From Wolbachia endosymbiont (group B) of Hofmannophila pseudospretella (GTDB lineage Bacteria; Pseudomonadota; Alphaproteobacteria; Rickettsiales; Anaplasmataceae), in assembly GCF_964028515.1 (NCBI RefSeq), contig NZ_OZ034788.1, forward strand, positions 930,001 to 994,000: 64,000 bases of DNA, written 5' to 3'. The translations under genes and the position numbers were made by a program. The notes beneath the pieces were generated by a model that was not told the DNA's origin, made no database searches, and saw nothing but the letters and a program-made list of their open reading frames with translations. Every line of letters starts with the position of its first letter. Position 1 is the first letter of the stretch. Below are positions 18,118-28,408 of the stretch, piece after piece.

Positions 18118-21100
18118 ATGCCAAAACGCACAGATATAGAATCTATATTAGTAATAGGAGCAGGCCCAATAGTTATAGGTCAGGCATGCGAGTTTGATTA
18201 TTCCGGAACGCAAAGCTGTAAAGTATTAAAAAGTGAAGGTTATAAAGTCATTTTGGTTAACTCCAATCCTGCAACTATAATGACAGATCCTGAATTCTCT
18301 GATGCAACTTATATTGAGCCGGTACTGCCTGAAATCATAGAGAAAATTATAATCAAGGAGATGCCAGATGCAATATTGCCAACAATGGGCGGGCAAACAG
18401 CACTCAATTGCGCAATAAAACTTGCAGATGATGGAGTGTTAGACAAATACAACGTAGAATTAATAGGGGTAAATAGAGAAGCAATAAAAAAAGCAGAGGA
18501 TAGAGAGTTATTCCGTAAGTCCATGGATAGAATAGGACTGAAATACCCCAAAAGTATCATTATAAAAAATCAAGAACAAATAAAAGAGGCTTTGGACTAC
18601 ATTGGATTACCAGCAATCATCCGCTCATCATTCACCCTTGGTGGTGCAGGTAGCGGCATAGCATACAATAAAGAGGAGTTTTTCAATATTGCAGAAAGTG
18701 CTCTAAAAATTTCACCAATAAATGAAGTTCAGATAGATGAATCAATTATGGGCTGGAAGGAATATGAAATGGAAGTTATCCGTGACTGCAAGGATAACTG
18801 TATAATAGTGTGTTCAATAGAAAATATTGATCCAATGGGAGTGCACACCGGAGATAGTATCACAGTTGCTCCTGCTTTGACTCTGCGTGATGCTGAATAT
18901 CAACAAATGAGAAATGCATCTATAGCAGTGCTGAGAGAAATTGATGTTAGTGCCGGTGGTGCAAATGTTCAGTTTGCAGTGAATCCTAAAGAAGATGGAA
19001 GCCTCGTTGTAATTGAAATGAATCCAAGAGTTTCTCGCTCTTCTGCACTTGCTTCGAAAGCAACAGGCTATCCTATTGCAAAAGTTGTAACTAAACTTGC
19101 TATTGGCTATTCGCTCGATGAAATACGTAACGACTGCGCTCCAATAATACCAGCAGCATTCGAACCAGTGATTGATTATATCGTTACTAAAATTCCTCGT
19201 TTTGAATTTGAGAAGTTTAAGGGGACGAATTGTGAATTATCAACCTCCATGAAATCAGTGGGAGAAGTAATGTCGATCGGCCGCACTTTTAATGAGTCAC
19301 TGCAGAAAGCTTTTCGTTCACTTGAAACTGATCTTACAGGACTTGATGAAGTATTTCCTGGGAACATTGATATTGATCACGTAAAATCTCAATTAGCAAA
19401 ATTGCTGCCAAACAGATTACTGATTGCTGCTGACGCAATGCGTCATGGAATAAGCATAGAAGAAATAAATTCGATTACAGGATATGATTTGTGGGTTTTG
19501 CAGAATATACAGCTAATTATATTAGCTGAACAAAAAATCAAGGAAAACGGCCTGCCTGAGACTGCATATGAAATGTTAGAGCTGAAAAAAATGGGGTTTT
19601 CAGATGCAAGATTGGCAAAATTAAGCAATAAGAAAGTAGAGCAAATTGAAGAAATAAGAAAAAAATTTGGCATTAAACAAGTTTATAAGCGTGTAGACAC
19701 CTGTGCAGCTGAATTTGAATCGAGCACTGCTTATATGTATGGCTGTTATGAGGGTGATGTTGAAAATAAAACGGAATGTGAGGCGAATATTTCGGATCGA
19801 AAAAAAGTTGTCATTTTAGGAAGTGGTCCAAACCGCATTGGTCAGGGTATTGAGTTCGATTATGCTTGCGTACATGCAGCTTCTGCCGCCAAAGAAATGG
19901 GGTATGAAACAATAATGATTAACTGTAATCCAGAAACCGTTTCAACTGATTATGATACCGCTGATCGTTTATATTTCGCCCCACTGATTGCAGAGGATGT
20001 GCTTGAAATACTAAGCAAAGAGCAAGAAAATGGCACACTGGTTGGTGTAATAGTTCAAATAGGTGGTCAAACACCTTTAAAGTTAGCCAAAGTGCTTAAC
20101 GAGAGAGGTTTCAAAATTCTGGGAACTTCGTTTGATTCTATTGACCTTGCAGAAGATCGCATGAGATTTAAAAACCTTGCTTTGCAACTTAATTTAAAAC
20201 AACCTGAAAGTTCTATCTGCCATTCAGTAAAAGAAGCGTTAACCAACGCAGAAAAGGTGGGGTTTCCACTAGTAGTCAGGCCATCATATGTCCTCGGCGG
20301 TCAGTCTATGTCGATTAGACATGATACTCAGAGCTTTAAAGAGTATGTCTTGAATCAAACCAAAATTTTTGAACACGGGTCACTGCTTCTTGATAAATTT
20401 TTAGTCAATGCAGTTGAGGTTGACGTTGATGCTGTATGTGATGGGAAAAAAGTTTTCATTGCAGCGGTCATGGAGCACATTGAAGAAGCTGGTATCCACT
20501 CTGGCGATTCAACATGCTCAATACCGACAAATACATTGAGTGACGAAGTAATAAAAGAGATCGAGCTCCAAACTGAAAGAATAGCTCTTGCACTAGAAGT
20601 GAAAGGTCTGATAAACATTCAGTTTGCTGTTCAAGAGAGTGATGTATACATACTTGAAGTGAATTTAAGGGCTAGCCGTACAGTTCCTTTTATTTCCAAG
20701 GTAATCAATATTCCTATTGCAAAGCTTGCCACTCAGGTTATTTTGGGTAAAAAATTGAATCAGGAAAACAAGCCTTTCAATCATTTTGCAGTTAAAGCTG
20801 CTGTTTTTCCATTCACGCGTTTTTCGGGAATTGACACTTTACTTGGTCCTGAAATGAAATCAACAGGAGAAGTGATGGGAATTGACTTATCTTTCGGAGC
20901 TGCACTTGCAAAAGTGCACATGGCTGCAGGATACAAGTTACCAACAGAAGGAACAGCTCTGGTTTCAGTAAAAGATGATGATAAAGAGTATATATTGCCT
21001 GTTGTACGAATGTTGAAAGAACTGAGTTTTGAAATATATGCCACCAAAGGCACAGCTTTGTATCTGAACAATAACGGCATTGCTGCAAAAGCTGTAAATA

Positions 21101-21345
21101 AAGTGAGAGAAGGCAGACCCCACATAGTTGATATGCTCAAAGATGGAAAAATAAATCTAGTAATCAATACTTCAAAAGGTGTGAAATCAGTCTCAGATAG
21201 CAAAGATATCAGGAGAACTGCTATTTTGCAAAATATAGCTTATAGCACCACAGCTTCTGGGAGTAAAGCGTTAGCGCTTGCAATTCAATATGTAAAGAAT
21301 AGCAAATTGGAAGTGAAATCATTACAGCAGATACAAAATGTTTAA
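18118..21345 (+). CDS. carB: Carbamoyl-phosphate synthase large subunit
   Basis: 1075 residues, full length. Two homologous ATP-grasp halves are visible. The first begins VIGAGPIVIGQACEFDYSG, with RSSFTLGGAGSGIAYN. The second begins ILGSGPNRIGQGIEFDYAC near residue 565, with RPSYVLGGQSMSI. A C-terminal MGS-like allosteric domain follows (YATKGTALYLNNNGIAAKAV). The protein makes carbamoyl phosphate for pyrimidine (and arginine) synthesis; carA is not in the window. The start is ATG at 18118. Confidence 0.98.
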   Translation: MPKRTDIESILVIGAGPIVIGQACEFDYSGTQSCKVLKSEGYKVILVNSNPATIMTDPEFSDATYIEPVLPEIIEKIIIKEMPDAILPTMGGQTALNCAIKLADDGVLDKYNVELIGVNREAIKKAEDRELFRKSMDRIGLKYPKSIIIKNQEQIKEALDYIGLPAIIRSSFTLGGAGSGIAYNKEEFFNIAESALKISPINEVQIDESIMGWKEYEMEVIRDCKDNCIIVCSIENIDPMGVHTGDSITVAPALTLRDAEYQQMRNASIAVLREIDVSAGGANVQFAVNPKEDGSLVVIEMNPRVSRSSALASKATGYPIAKVVTKLAIGYSLDEIRNDCAPIIPAAFEPVIDYIVTKIPRFEFEKFKGTNCELSTSMKSVGEVMSIGRTFNESLQKAFRSLETDLTGLDEVFPGNIDIDHVKSQLAKLLPNRLLIAADAMRHGISIEEINSITGYDLWVLQNIQLIILAEQKIKENGLPETAYEMLELKKMGFSDARLAKLSNKKVEQIEEIRKKFGIKQVYKRVDTCAAEFESSTAYMYGCYEGDVENKTECEANISDRKKVVILGSGPNRIGQGIEFDYACVHAASAAKEMGYETIMINCNPETVSTDYDTADRLYFAPLIAEDVLEILSKEQENGTLVGVIVQIGGQTPLKLAKVLNERGFKILGTSFDSIDLAEDRMRFKNLALQLNLKQPESSICHSVKEALTNAEKVGFPLVVRPSYVLGGQSMSIRHDTQSFKEYVLNQTKIFEHGSLLLDKFLVNAVEVDVDAVCDGKKVFIAAVMEHIEEAGIHSGDSTCSIPTNTLSDEVIKEIELQTERIALALEVKGLINIQFAVQESDVYILEVNLRASRTVPFISKVINIPIAKLATQVILGKKLNQENKPFNHFAVKAAVFPFTRFSGIDTLLGPEMKSTGEVMGIDLSFGAALAKVHMAAGYKLPTEGTALVSVKDDDKEYILPVVRMLKELSFEIYATKGTALYLNNNGIAAKAVNKVREGRPHIVDMLKDGKINLVINTSKGVKSVSDSKDIRRTAILQNIAYSTTASGSKALALAIQYVKNSKLEVKSLQQIQNV

Positions 21346-21616
21346 ATATCAAGACTATAATAAATTATTACTTATTTCAAAATTAGGATCGTGTAAGCTA
21401 AGGCGAGAGAAATTTAATTAAAGGATTTTTGTGTCAGTATCAATATATAACTGCCTTGAGCGTTTGTTGAAAGGCTTTGTACTAATTTTCTTGATTCAAA
21501 CAATATGCTAGACTTTAACTTAAAAATCTTTGTAAGTGATCACGACTGAAAGGTGTTTTCATGCATTTTTTACCTGAGTGCAATAAGTGTAATTCATTGA
21601 GTTTCCAAAATTGATA

Positions 21617-21964
21617 ATGAAGAAAAGCATTACTCGTCTAATAAAAGCAATTCAATACTCCTGTGAAGGAATAAAATCAGCTTTTGTATCAGAAGTTGCG
21701 TTCAGACAGGAGTTACTGCTTTTTATAATATGTGTTTCAACTTTGTTTGTTTTAGATGTAAGTAATTTAGAACGTGCAGTAATGGTAAGTAGCCTATTTT
21801 TGGTGTTAATTGTAGAAATTATTAACACTGCTTTTGAAACAACAATTGAGCGTATTTCCAGTGAACAACATATACTTTCAAAAAAAGTGAAAGATCTAGG
21901 TAGTGCAGCAGTTTTTCTCTCATTAATTAACTTCTTGATAACATGGATGGTAATATTGATATGA
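21617..21964 (+). CDS. dgkA: Diacylglycerol kinase, prokaryotic type
   Basis: 115 residues with three membrane helices. The active-site block VEIINTAFETTIERIS matches the family's EIINTAIE...D motif, and RQELLLF is typical of the N-terminal part. It phosphorylates diacylglycerol (or undecaprenol in some bacteria) at the inner membrane. I use ATG 21617; a TTG two codons upstream is also possible. It converges with rluD, 6 bp apart. Confidence 0.9.
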   Translation: MKKSITRLIKAIQYSCEGIKSAFVSEVAFRQELLLFIICVSTLFVLDVSNLERAVMVSSLFLVLIVEIINTAFETTIERISSEQHILSKKVKDLGSAAVFLSLINFLITWMVILI

Positions 21965-21970
21965 ATGTTG

Positions 21971-22924
21971 TTAAGATATATTTTCAAATTCACCGATTAA
22001 GACTTGCATGTCTTGTGGTAAATCAGAAACAAATTCCATATATTCTTTACTTTTTGGATGATATAAGCCTAGCGTGTGAGCATGTAGTGCCTGTCTATTG
22101 AAATTACGGATAAAGTCAGAGTTTTTAGCATGTTTTGCACTTTTACTACTATTTTTTCCGTAAACTTGATCACCAACTACAGAATGTCCTATGTGGCTCA
22201 TGTGTACTCGAATTTGGTGTGTTCTGCCTGTCTCTAAAGTACATTTAACCAGGCTTGCTTGCCCTATAATTTTCTTCACTGAATAATGAGTGATTGCTAA
22301 TTTACCTGCTGTTTTTGTGACACACATCATTTCTTTATTACTGCGTTTTGGAGCAATATGGGTTTTTACTGTTCCTTGCAGATTAGGTAATGCTCCCCAA
22401 ATTACTGCTAAGTATTCCCGTTTTATTTTACGATTTGATAGCAGCTCAGACAAGAAGCTGTGGGATTGTTCATTTTTTGCAATTACCATGAGTCCACTAG
22501 TATCTTTATCAAGCCTGTGAACAATTCCTGGTCTTGTATTTGTATATGGAATTTTGCCAAGGTGAGCGATCACTGCATTCAGGAGTGTATCATTGTTTGT
22601 TCCAGCACCTGGGTGTACTGTTAATCTACTTTGTTTACTCAGAACTATAATGTCCCCATCTTCGTAGATGATATCAAGCTTTATATTATAGTTAGGTTCA
22701 ATTGATGTGGATATGTCAGGTTGAACGAGATGTACTATATACTCTTCACCTGGTTTTACTATGTGGTCATTATTAATTATCGGCGTGCCAAATAATGTTA
22801 CCCGCTCATCTTGTATCAATCTTTGCGCTTTACTGCGTGATATGTTGCACTTTTTAGCTATGTAAGTATCTAGCCTTAATTTTTTTTCGTCACTATTAAC
22901 ATTTAAGGTTATATCTATGGTCAC
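21971..22924 (-). CDS. rluD: 23S rRNA pseudouridine synthase, RluD/RluC family
   Basis: 317 residues. The N-terminal S4 domain (LRLDTYIAKKCNISRSKAQRLIQ) is followed by the catalytic domain with RPGIVHRLDKDTSGLMVIAK (nucleophile Asp) and TGRTHQIRVHMSHIGH. I place the start at GTG 22924, overlapping the TAG stop of the upstream gene by one base (TAGTG) with AGGG just before it. A TTG four codons upstream is also open. RluD versus RluC cannot be settled by eye; overall layout favours RluD. Confidence 0.9.
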   Translation of the reverse strand: MTIDITLNVNSDEKKLRLDTYIAKKCNISRSKAQRLIQDERVTLFGTPIINNDHIVKPGEEYIVHLVQPDISTSIEPNYNIKLDIIYEDGDIIVLSKQSRLTVHPGAGTNNDTLLNAVIAHLGKIPYTNTRPGIVHRLDKDTSGLMVIAKNEQSHSFLSELLSNRKIKREYLAVIWGALPNLQGTVKTHIAPKRSNKEMMCVTKTAGKLAITHYSVKKIIGQASLVKCTLETGRTHQIRVHMSHIGHSVVGDQVYGKNSSKSAKHAKNSDFIRNFNRQALHAHTLGLYHPKSKEYMEFVSDLPQDMQVLIGEFENIS

Positions 22925-24735
22925 TACCCTGCGCAAGCTACTTTGAATGCTGCATGAACATCTGGATCCACAAAATCAACTTTTGTGTTAGGTTGAGCTT
23001 GAAGCCCATCTTGTTTCTGGATATTAAAAGTCATTTGAGAGCCATCTTTCCAGTGGATTATTACCTTATTATCAAAATTTCTTAATGTTACCTCACTGAC
23101 TTTTTCTCCCTTATCATCTTTTTCTTCCAACTTAATAGATTCTAATAAATAGAAGAAAAACTCACTTGCTTTGCCATTAATTTTTTTTCTCCATTCATCC
23201 ATTTTTTCTTGTTCAGATAATTCTTTTTCCAATTTTGCATTTTCTTGCTCCAGCTCTTTCATCCTTTTTTTTGATTTTAATAGTCTATTTTTTTCTTTTG
23301 CTTTTTTCTCTTCATCCCGTTGTTTGTCAAAAGGAGTAGCAGTAATACTGCCTTCACTGCTATTAGGTTCATTTGATTGAGTCTGTTTATTCTTTAATTC
23401 TGCTAGCTCATCTTTTACTTTTTTTAGTTCTTCTTCTAATTCGTTCTTTATCTTTTCCGCTTCTTCTTTTTGTTTTTCCAATGTATCTATGAACTCACGA
23501 TCATCGCTAATTGTTCTTTCTCCAGACTGAAAAAAGCCAACTAATCTGCTTGGTTCAAATCGCTCAACCTTATCTTCAGCGATTTTAATAGTATTCTCTA
23601 AACTAGAAAAAATGCTTTCAATTTTTAGTGAATTTGTTCTTTTTGCCAGCTCTTTAGCTTCGCTTAAAATGACCATCATTTCCTTACGCAACTTATCTAA
23701 ATCTTTTTTGATGTCTCCTCTAATTCCTTGTAGATGAACAAGTGTTTCTTGAATTTCATCATTTGCAGGTTTTAGAAGTTTGCTATCAAGTAGATCTGTA
23801 GCTTCACCTAAGTGCTTATCGAGTGAGTCAACAATTTTATCTGTAAAATCAGTCAAGTGCTTATCAAGTAATTTTATCAATCGAGATATAGAATCATTTT
23901 CTTCCTCATCTTTTGTCTTTTTTTCCATTACCGATACAACCCCACCTCTTCTGAATGGAAAGAGAATATCCAAATTGTTAAACTTTTTAACAATATTATG
24001 ATTATTGTTTATCTCATTGTTTTTTAGCTTGCTGAATGTTATACATATCCCAACAATAGCAATGATACTAGCCAGTGCAACTATGGCCCATTCCAAATCC
24101 TGAACATTGGCAAAGCTAAATCTATTTTGTATTAATGCGCCAACTATAATTACAGTGCTAATTATATATGGTATGGTAAGAAAAATGGCCTTATTTTTAT
24201 TCTCCTGTTTCTGACTATCTAATATCTTTTTCTGACTTTCAGAAATTGGTAAAACTATTGAAAAGTTTGCTTTTTTGTGACCTATAAGACTTAAATTTGG
24301 TTTTATCTCTATTTTTAGAGCATTTTCAGCAAGTTCACTTATCTCGTTGTCTTTGCCACCTCTAATTTTATCATTTATTAATTCCTCTATCGGCTTTTTT
24401 CCTTCTTTTATCTTCTGCTTATGCATATATCTCATAGCAGAAGAGGCAACAAAAGCTGTTAAAAGAATCACAGAAACCAAAGTATAAATTGGCATGAATG
24501 TTGGGTTAAAAATATCTGTAATAAAGCTTAAATTATTACTAGTTATTATTATTGCAGCTACATAAGCCAAAGAAAATTGAAGCCAAGTATTTACAGCTGC
24601 TATAGGTAGAGTGTTACTTACGGAATATTTCTTTGTTGCACGCCATAACCTAGGAAAAAAACCAATAGCATCATCTATTTTGGCAAAATTATGATCTACC
24701 TTAACCTTGAAAGGATTTGTTGTATCTGAATGCAT
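22924..24735 (-). CDS. Unrecognised multi-pass membrane protein with long coiled coil
   Basis: 603 residues; I do not recognise the family. Two hydrophobic segments lie near residues 45-65 and 78-97 and two near 183-205 and 215-237. A long charged helical region (about 270-515) follows, with heptad-like Lys/Glu patterns, for example residues 424-455. A compact C-terminal part (FDNKVIIHWKDGSQMTFNI) ends in Cys-Ala-Gly. There is no signal peptide. It is coupled to rluD by a TAGTG overlap and lies just downstream of comEC. An envelope-anchored scaffold or host-facing protein is possible but unproven. Confidence 0.75.
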   Translation of the reverse strand: MHSDTTNPFKVKVDHNFAKIDDAIGFFPRLWRATKKYSVSNTLPIAAVNTWLQFSLAYVAAIIITSNNLSFITDIFNPTFMPIYTLVSVILLTAFVASSAMRYMHKQKIKEGKKPIEELINDKIRGGKDNEISELAENALKIEIKPNLSLIGHKKANFSIVLPISESQKKILDSQKQENKNKAIFLTIPYIISTVIIVGALIQNRFSFANVQDLEWAIVALASIIAIVGICITFSKLKNNEINNNHNIVKKFNNLDILFPFRRGGVVSVMEKKTKDEEENDSISRLIKLLDKHLTDFTDKIVDSLDKHLGEATDLLDSKLLKPANDEIQETLVHLQGIRGDIKKDLDKLRKEMMVILSEAKELAKRTNSLKIESIFSSLENTIKIAEDKVERFEPSRLVGFFQSGERTISDDREFIDTLEKQKEEAEKIKNELEEELKKVKDELAELKNKQTQSNEPNSSEGSITATPFDKQRDEEKKAKEKNRLLKSKKRMKELEQENAKLEKELSEQEKMDEWRKKINGKASEFFFYLLESIKLEEKDDKGEKVSEVTLRNFDNKVIIHWKDGSQMTFNIQKQDGLQAQPNTKVDFVDPDVHAAFKVACAG

Positions 24736-24750
24736 AAATTTCCTTACACC

Positions 24751-26802
24751 TTAATTAATTATATATAAATGATACTTTAAAAACAAGTTTTTTGGCTTAT
24801 GCCAAGGACGATTAGAACGCACTTTACTAACCTTTATACCACTATCTGTTAGCCAAACAGAGTGTGTGCCATATGCTTCTAAGTCAGCATACTTGATGGT
24901 TTTAGTATTGCAAGCTGGGTAGTTGAATTTGCTTAGCTGAATTACTAGATCGACATTGTTACAACTTTCTACAATATCTTCTTTTTTATAAGCTAGCAAC
25001 ACTGACTTATTATTTCCTTTATTATATATACAGTCATAATCATTACATTTTAGCCTTTTGTTTGAATTACTGAATTTAGTATGATTCAAAATTTGATTCT
25101 GCCCGTTTTGTTTAGCCCATGTTTTGACAACAAAGTTCCTATTTTTCCTAGTAAGAGAATATAGTAAACTGTCATCTTCTTTTACAGCAAGATTATCAAT
25201 GCTGACCAGGATGTCAGGGGTTCTATACATAGCGCTAGAGAAAATACCCAGCACAATAAAGAAAATTCCAAAAAAACGCCAATTCCTTTCCCACAAGCAT
25301 AGCCACAATAACCCAAGTGTTATTATAATAATTGATGAGCCAGGAAAAGTGCGAGTGGGAATAACCAAATACTGAAGACTAGCGATTGCATTTGTTATAC
25401 ACAAGATACTGTCAATTGGGCGCTCTATAAATGGCGCTATAATCCATTCAATACCTAAAGGAATCAATAAAACATAAATTATTCCAAGTGGAATAATAAT
25501 GAGTGTAACTATTGGTATAGCAATCAAATTTGTGATAATGCCACTGATTGAACAATAGTTAAAATTGTATATTGTGTACGGAACAGTTGCTAAACTTGCT
25601 ATGACTGAGCTGATCATTATCGACACAAAATATTTTATTATTTTTATTTTGAATAACTTATTAGCATTGATCTGATAGCTGGCAATTAGTGCCAAAACAG
25701 CAGAAAATGACATTTGAAAACCTGGCTTTAAGATTGCTTCTGGCTCCACTATGAGTATCACCGAAGCAGCAAACGCAATTGCTATTAATCCTCGATATTT
25801 CCTTTCTATGATTATTGCAACAAGTACCAAGATCACCATGATGTAGGCACGCTGAGCAGAAATTTGCATACCGGTAATCAACAAATAAAAGGTAGTTGGC
25901 AAGATAGTAAAGAATGCAGATATTTTTTTAGTGTTATATTTAAGAGTCAAAGTTTCAGATATTGCAAATAAATTACGGAATACTATAAAAAACAGACCAG
26001 CAACAAACGATAAATGTAAACCAGATATAGCGAATAAATGTGCTATACCTGAATCTCGTATCGCATTCATAGTTTTTTGATCTATCCCGTCTTTTTTGCC
26101 AATTAATAATGCAGAGATTATGTCCGCGTGTGGCTTTTTGGTATTTTGCTGTAGGTTTTCATAGATATATTGACGGAAAGATTCTATATACTCTTGAAAT
26201 TTTCTTGCTTCAGCCTTTTTGTACAGGACTATTTTGCTTGTTGCAAAGCCTGTTGCACTTATTTTCTGATAATATGCTATTCTTGCGAAATCATATGCAT
26301 ATTCCGAAGGCGCAATTTTTGGAGGAAAGAGTTTTGCTGATAATTTTACTTGATCCCCTATTTTAATGCCTTCTTCCGCTTTGGTTCTAACTGATATTCT
26401 GATGTTATCTAACTTAAACTTCGTGTTTTTTATTTCATAAAGCAAAAATTGCTCATATGAGCCCTTGTTATTAATATCCTTCACTGTAGCAACAATATCT
26501 TTCACATACCTTTCCTTATCAAGAATGTGAGTATTAACTGAATCTGTTCTGAATTTGCTGGCTGTAAATCCTATGAGCACTGCAATTAAAGAAATGCATA
26601 ATATTGCGTATTTCCTGTATAATATTGCAATCAGAATTAGTATAGGTGAAAGCAAGAGAAAAATAGATATAGTGAAAGCACAGCTTGGTTCAAAATTTAA
26701 TGAGAAATAGGTTAAAATTCCTGCACACTGAAAAACAGGGAACCACAATATCAAGTTATATTTTTCATTGCACAGATTGTTATGTATATAATTTACTATC
26801 AT
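24751..26802 (-). CDS. comEC: ComEC/Rec2 family DNA-uptake channel protein
   Basis: 683 residues with many membrane segments. An N-terminal DUF4131-type region is followed by the competence core SALLIGKKDGIDQKTMNAIRD and IAHLFAISGLHLSFVAG, the family signature. The C-terminal ~150 residues do not show the metallo-beta-lactamase HxHxDH motif of Gram-positive ComEC, which matches the shorter alphaproteobacterial form. It would transport single-stranded DNA across the inner membrane, though natural transformation in this group is unproven. It sits 15 bp upstream of the coiled-coil gene. Confidence 0.88.
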   Translation of the reverse strand: MIVNYIHNNLCNEKYNLILWFPVFQCAGILTYFSLNFEPSCAFTISIFLLLSPILILIAILYRKYAILCISLIAVLIGFTASKFRTDSVNTHILDKERYVKDIVATVKDINNKGSYEQFLLYEIKNTKFKLDNIRISVRTKAEEGIKIGDQVKLSAKLFPPKIAPSEYAYDFARIAYYQKISATGFATSKIVLYKKAEARKFQEYIESFRQYIYENLQQNTKKPHADIISALLIGKKDGIDQKTMNAIRDSGIAHLFAISGLHLSFVAGLFFIVFRNLFAISETLTLKYNTKKISAFFTILPTTFYLLITGMQISAQRAYIMVILVLVAIIIERKYRGLIAIAFAASVILIVEPEAILKPGFQMSFSAVLALIASYQINANKLFKIKIIKYFVSIMISSVIASLATVPYTIYNFNYCSISGIITNLIAIPIVTLIIIPLGIIYVLLIPLGIEWIIAPFIERPIDSILCITNAIASLQYLVIPTRTFPGSSIIIITLGLLWLCLWERNWRFFGIFFIVLGIFSSAMYRTPDILVSIDNLAVKEDDSLLYSLTRKNRNFVVKTWAKQNGQNQILNHTKFSNSNKRLKCNDYDCIYNKGNNKSVLLAYKKEDIVESCNNVDLVIQLSKFNYPACNTKTIKYADLEAYGTHSVWLTDSGIKVSKVRSNRPWHKPKNLFLKYHLYIIN

Positions 26803-26898
26803 GTTAAGAAAGGTTAATAGATATATAAATATATGTAATAGTGTGATTTTATTCTTTTATTTATTATTATTACGCATATAATAATAAATAAGCAACGA

Positions 26899-26975
<77 letters not shown>

Positions 26976-27047
26976 TCTTTCAATTGTACAAACATTGCGA
27001 TTTCTCTTATTATAATAGCAATGGTATTTCTAACTCAAAGCTTGTTT

Positions 27048-27125
27048 TTGACCTGTAGGCTCAATCGTAACATTCAGTAAAAAACTCAGGGTATTTATTG
27101 ACAAAATTATAGCGGCTGCATGCCT
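27048..27125 (+). repeat. Dispersed intergenic repeat R3, partial copy
   Basis: Matches the first ~80 bp of R1 (TTTTTGAyCTGyAGG, CAGTAAAAAACTCA, TATTTATTG, AAATTATAGCGGCT) and, at GCTGCATG, R2. It reaches into the 3' end of tmk, so the last residues and stop of that gene (KGMQPL then TAA) come from repeat sequence. Confidence 0.65.
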
Positions 27126-27724
27126 TTTTTCTTTTTTCTTATTACATCAATAATTTCACTATACACTTTATTGTTGTCTTTATCTGCAATTCCAGTAATA
27201 ACATTACATCTATTAGATTCTTTTATAGCTATTTCTTGAAATCCTTCTCGAACTTTATTATAAAAATCAACGTCCATCTCTTCATACTTATTTTTATCCT
27301 TTGCTCTGCTGAGTCCAACTTGAACATCAATATCTAAAATAAATGTGATATCTGGATATTTAATTTCTACTAATTTGTGTAAGTCTCTTATTAGACTCAA
27401 GTCAACACCTAGTCCATACCCTTGATACGCAATAGTTGAATCGATAAATCGATCACAAATAACTGTCTTTCCCTCTTTAAGAGCTGGTAGTATTAATTCT
27501 TTCATATGTTCATATCTCATTGAGGTAAATAATAAAAGTTCAGAGATGGGATCAATATTATCCTTAAGTAGTAATCCTCTTATTTTTTCTGCAAAATCAG
27601 TACCACCTGGTTCTCTAGTCAATACGACATTATTTTCACCGTGAATTTGCTTGAAATAATTTGCAAGTAACTCAGACTGTGTTGTTTTACCAGAACCATC
27701 TATTCCTTCGAAGGTTATGAACAT
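27107..27724 (-). CDS. tmk: Thymidylate kinase
   Basis: 205 residues. The P-loop FEGIDGSGKTTQSELLA is at residues 4-20, DR(F/Y)-type block VICDRFIDSTIAYQGYG in the middle, and the LTREPGGTDFAEKIR block after the P-loop. It converts dTMP to dTDP. The start is ATG at 27724. The extreme C-terminus (KKKKGMQPL) is encoded by a dispersed repeat, so the ancestral end was probably different; the catalytic core is untouched. Confidence 0.95.
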   Translation of the reverse strand: MFITFEGIDGSGKTTQSELLANYFKQIHGENNVVLTREPGGTDFAEKIRGLLLKDNIDPISELLLFTSMRYEHMKELILPALKEGKTVICDRFIDSTIAYQGYGLGVDLSLIRDLHKLVEIKYPDITFILDIDVQVGLSRAKDKNKYEEMDVDFYNKVREGFQEIAIKESNRCNVITGIADKDNNKVYSEIIDVIRKKKKGMQPL

Positions 27725-27830
27725 AAATTTTATAATTACAATGCTAAATGCAAACAGTGTACATAGAAACCATTTGACATTTAAGCAATAAGATCATAAA
27801 TTATATACGGTATACAATTCTCTATGAGCT

Positions 27831-28403
27831 ATGGTTACGCTAGACACTCCTAAGATAGATTTAGACTTTACTGCAAAGAATTTCAATCTCTTGGGAGTGG
27901 ATAACAAATATTATACATTAAGTGACTGCTATGGGGAAAATGGTCTTATTGTAATGTTTATATGCAATCACTGTCCTTACGTTCAATCAATTATTAGCAA
28001 TCTAGTAAGCGATGTTAATTTGTTGAAAAAAGATTATCAGGTAAACACCGTTGCAATCATGCCAAATGATGTGAATAAGTACCCAGAAGACTCCTTTGAA
28101 AACATGATTAATTTTGCCAAGAAAAATAAGTTTACATTTCCATATTTAATTGACAGTAACCAAGAAGTAGCTAAAGAGTATGGTGCTGTTTGTACCCCTG
28201 ATCTCTTTGGGTTTAACGCTGATTTAAAACTTCGTTATCGTGGACGTTTTAACAATGCAAAAAAAGAGAAAGTTCAAAATTATGAAATAGGAAGTAGTGA
28301 TTTATTTCAAGCGATGAAATTTATTGCAAAAACTAGCAATCCTCCAATTGACCAAAAATCAAGTATTGGTTGCTCAATCAAGTGGTCTAATTCTACAGGG
28401 TAA
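27831..28403 (+). CDS. Thioredoxin-like/redoxin family protein
   Basis: 190 residues with a thioredoxin fold of the AhpC/TSA-redoxin type. The active-site region is VMFICNHCPYVQSI, a CxxC (Cys-Asn-His-Cys) after the first beta strand. A cis-Pro segment CTPDLFGFN appears later. There is no signal peptide, so it is probably cytosolic. The partner protein is unknown; it could be a peroxidase or a disulfide reductase. It ends 5 bp before the antiporter gene, so the two likely share a transcript. Confidence 0.82.
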   Translation: MVTLDTPKIDLDFTAKNFNLLGVDNKYYTLSDCYGENGLIVMFICNHCPYVQSIISNLVSDVNLLKKDYQVNTVAIMPNDVNKYPEDSFENMINFAKKNKFTFPYLIDSNQEVAKEYGAVCTPDLFGFNADLKLRYRGRFNNAKKEKVQNYEIGSSDLFQAMKFIAKTSNPPIDQKSSIGCSIKWSNSTG

Positions 28404-28408
28404 ATATC

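Noticed and set aside
21431..21511. GTG-initiated 26-codon hydrophobic frame before dgkA, and a 17-codon frame at 21561 with CNKC
   Set aside because: Too short, with no family resemblance; ribosome sites are weak to moderate. They could be remnants but are not supportable.
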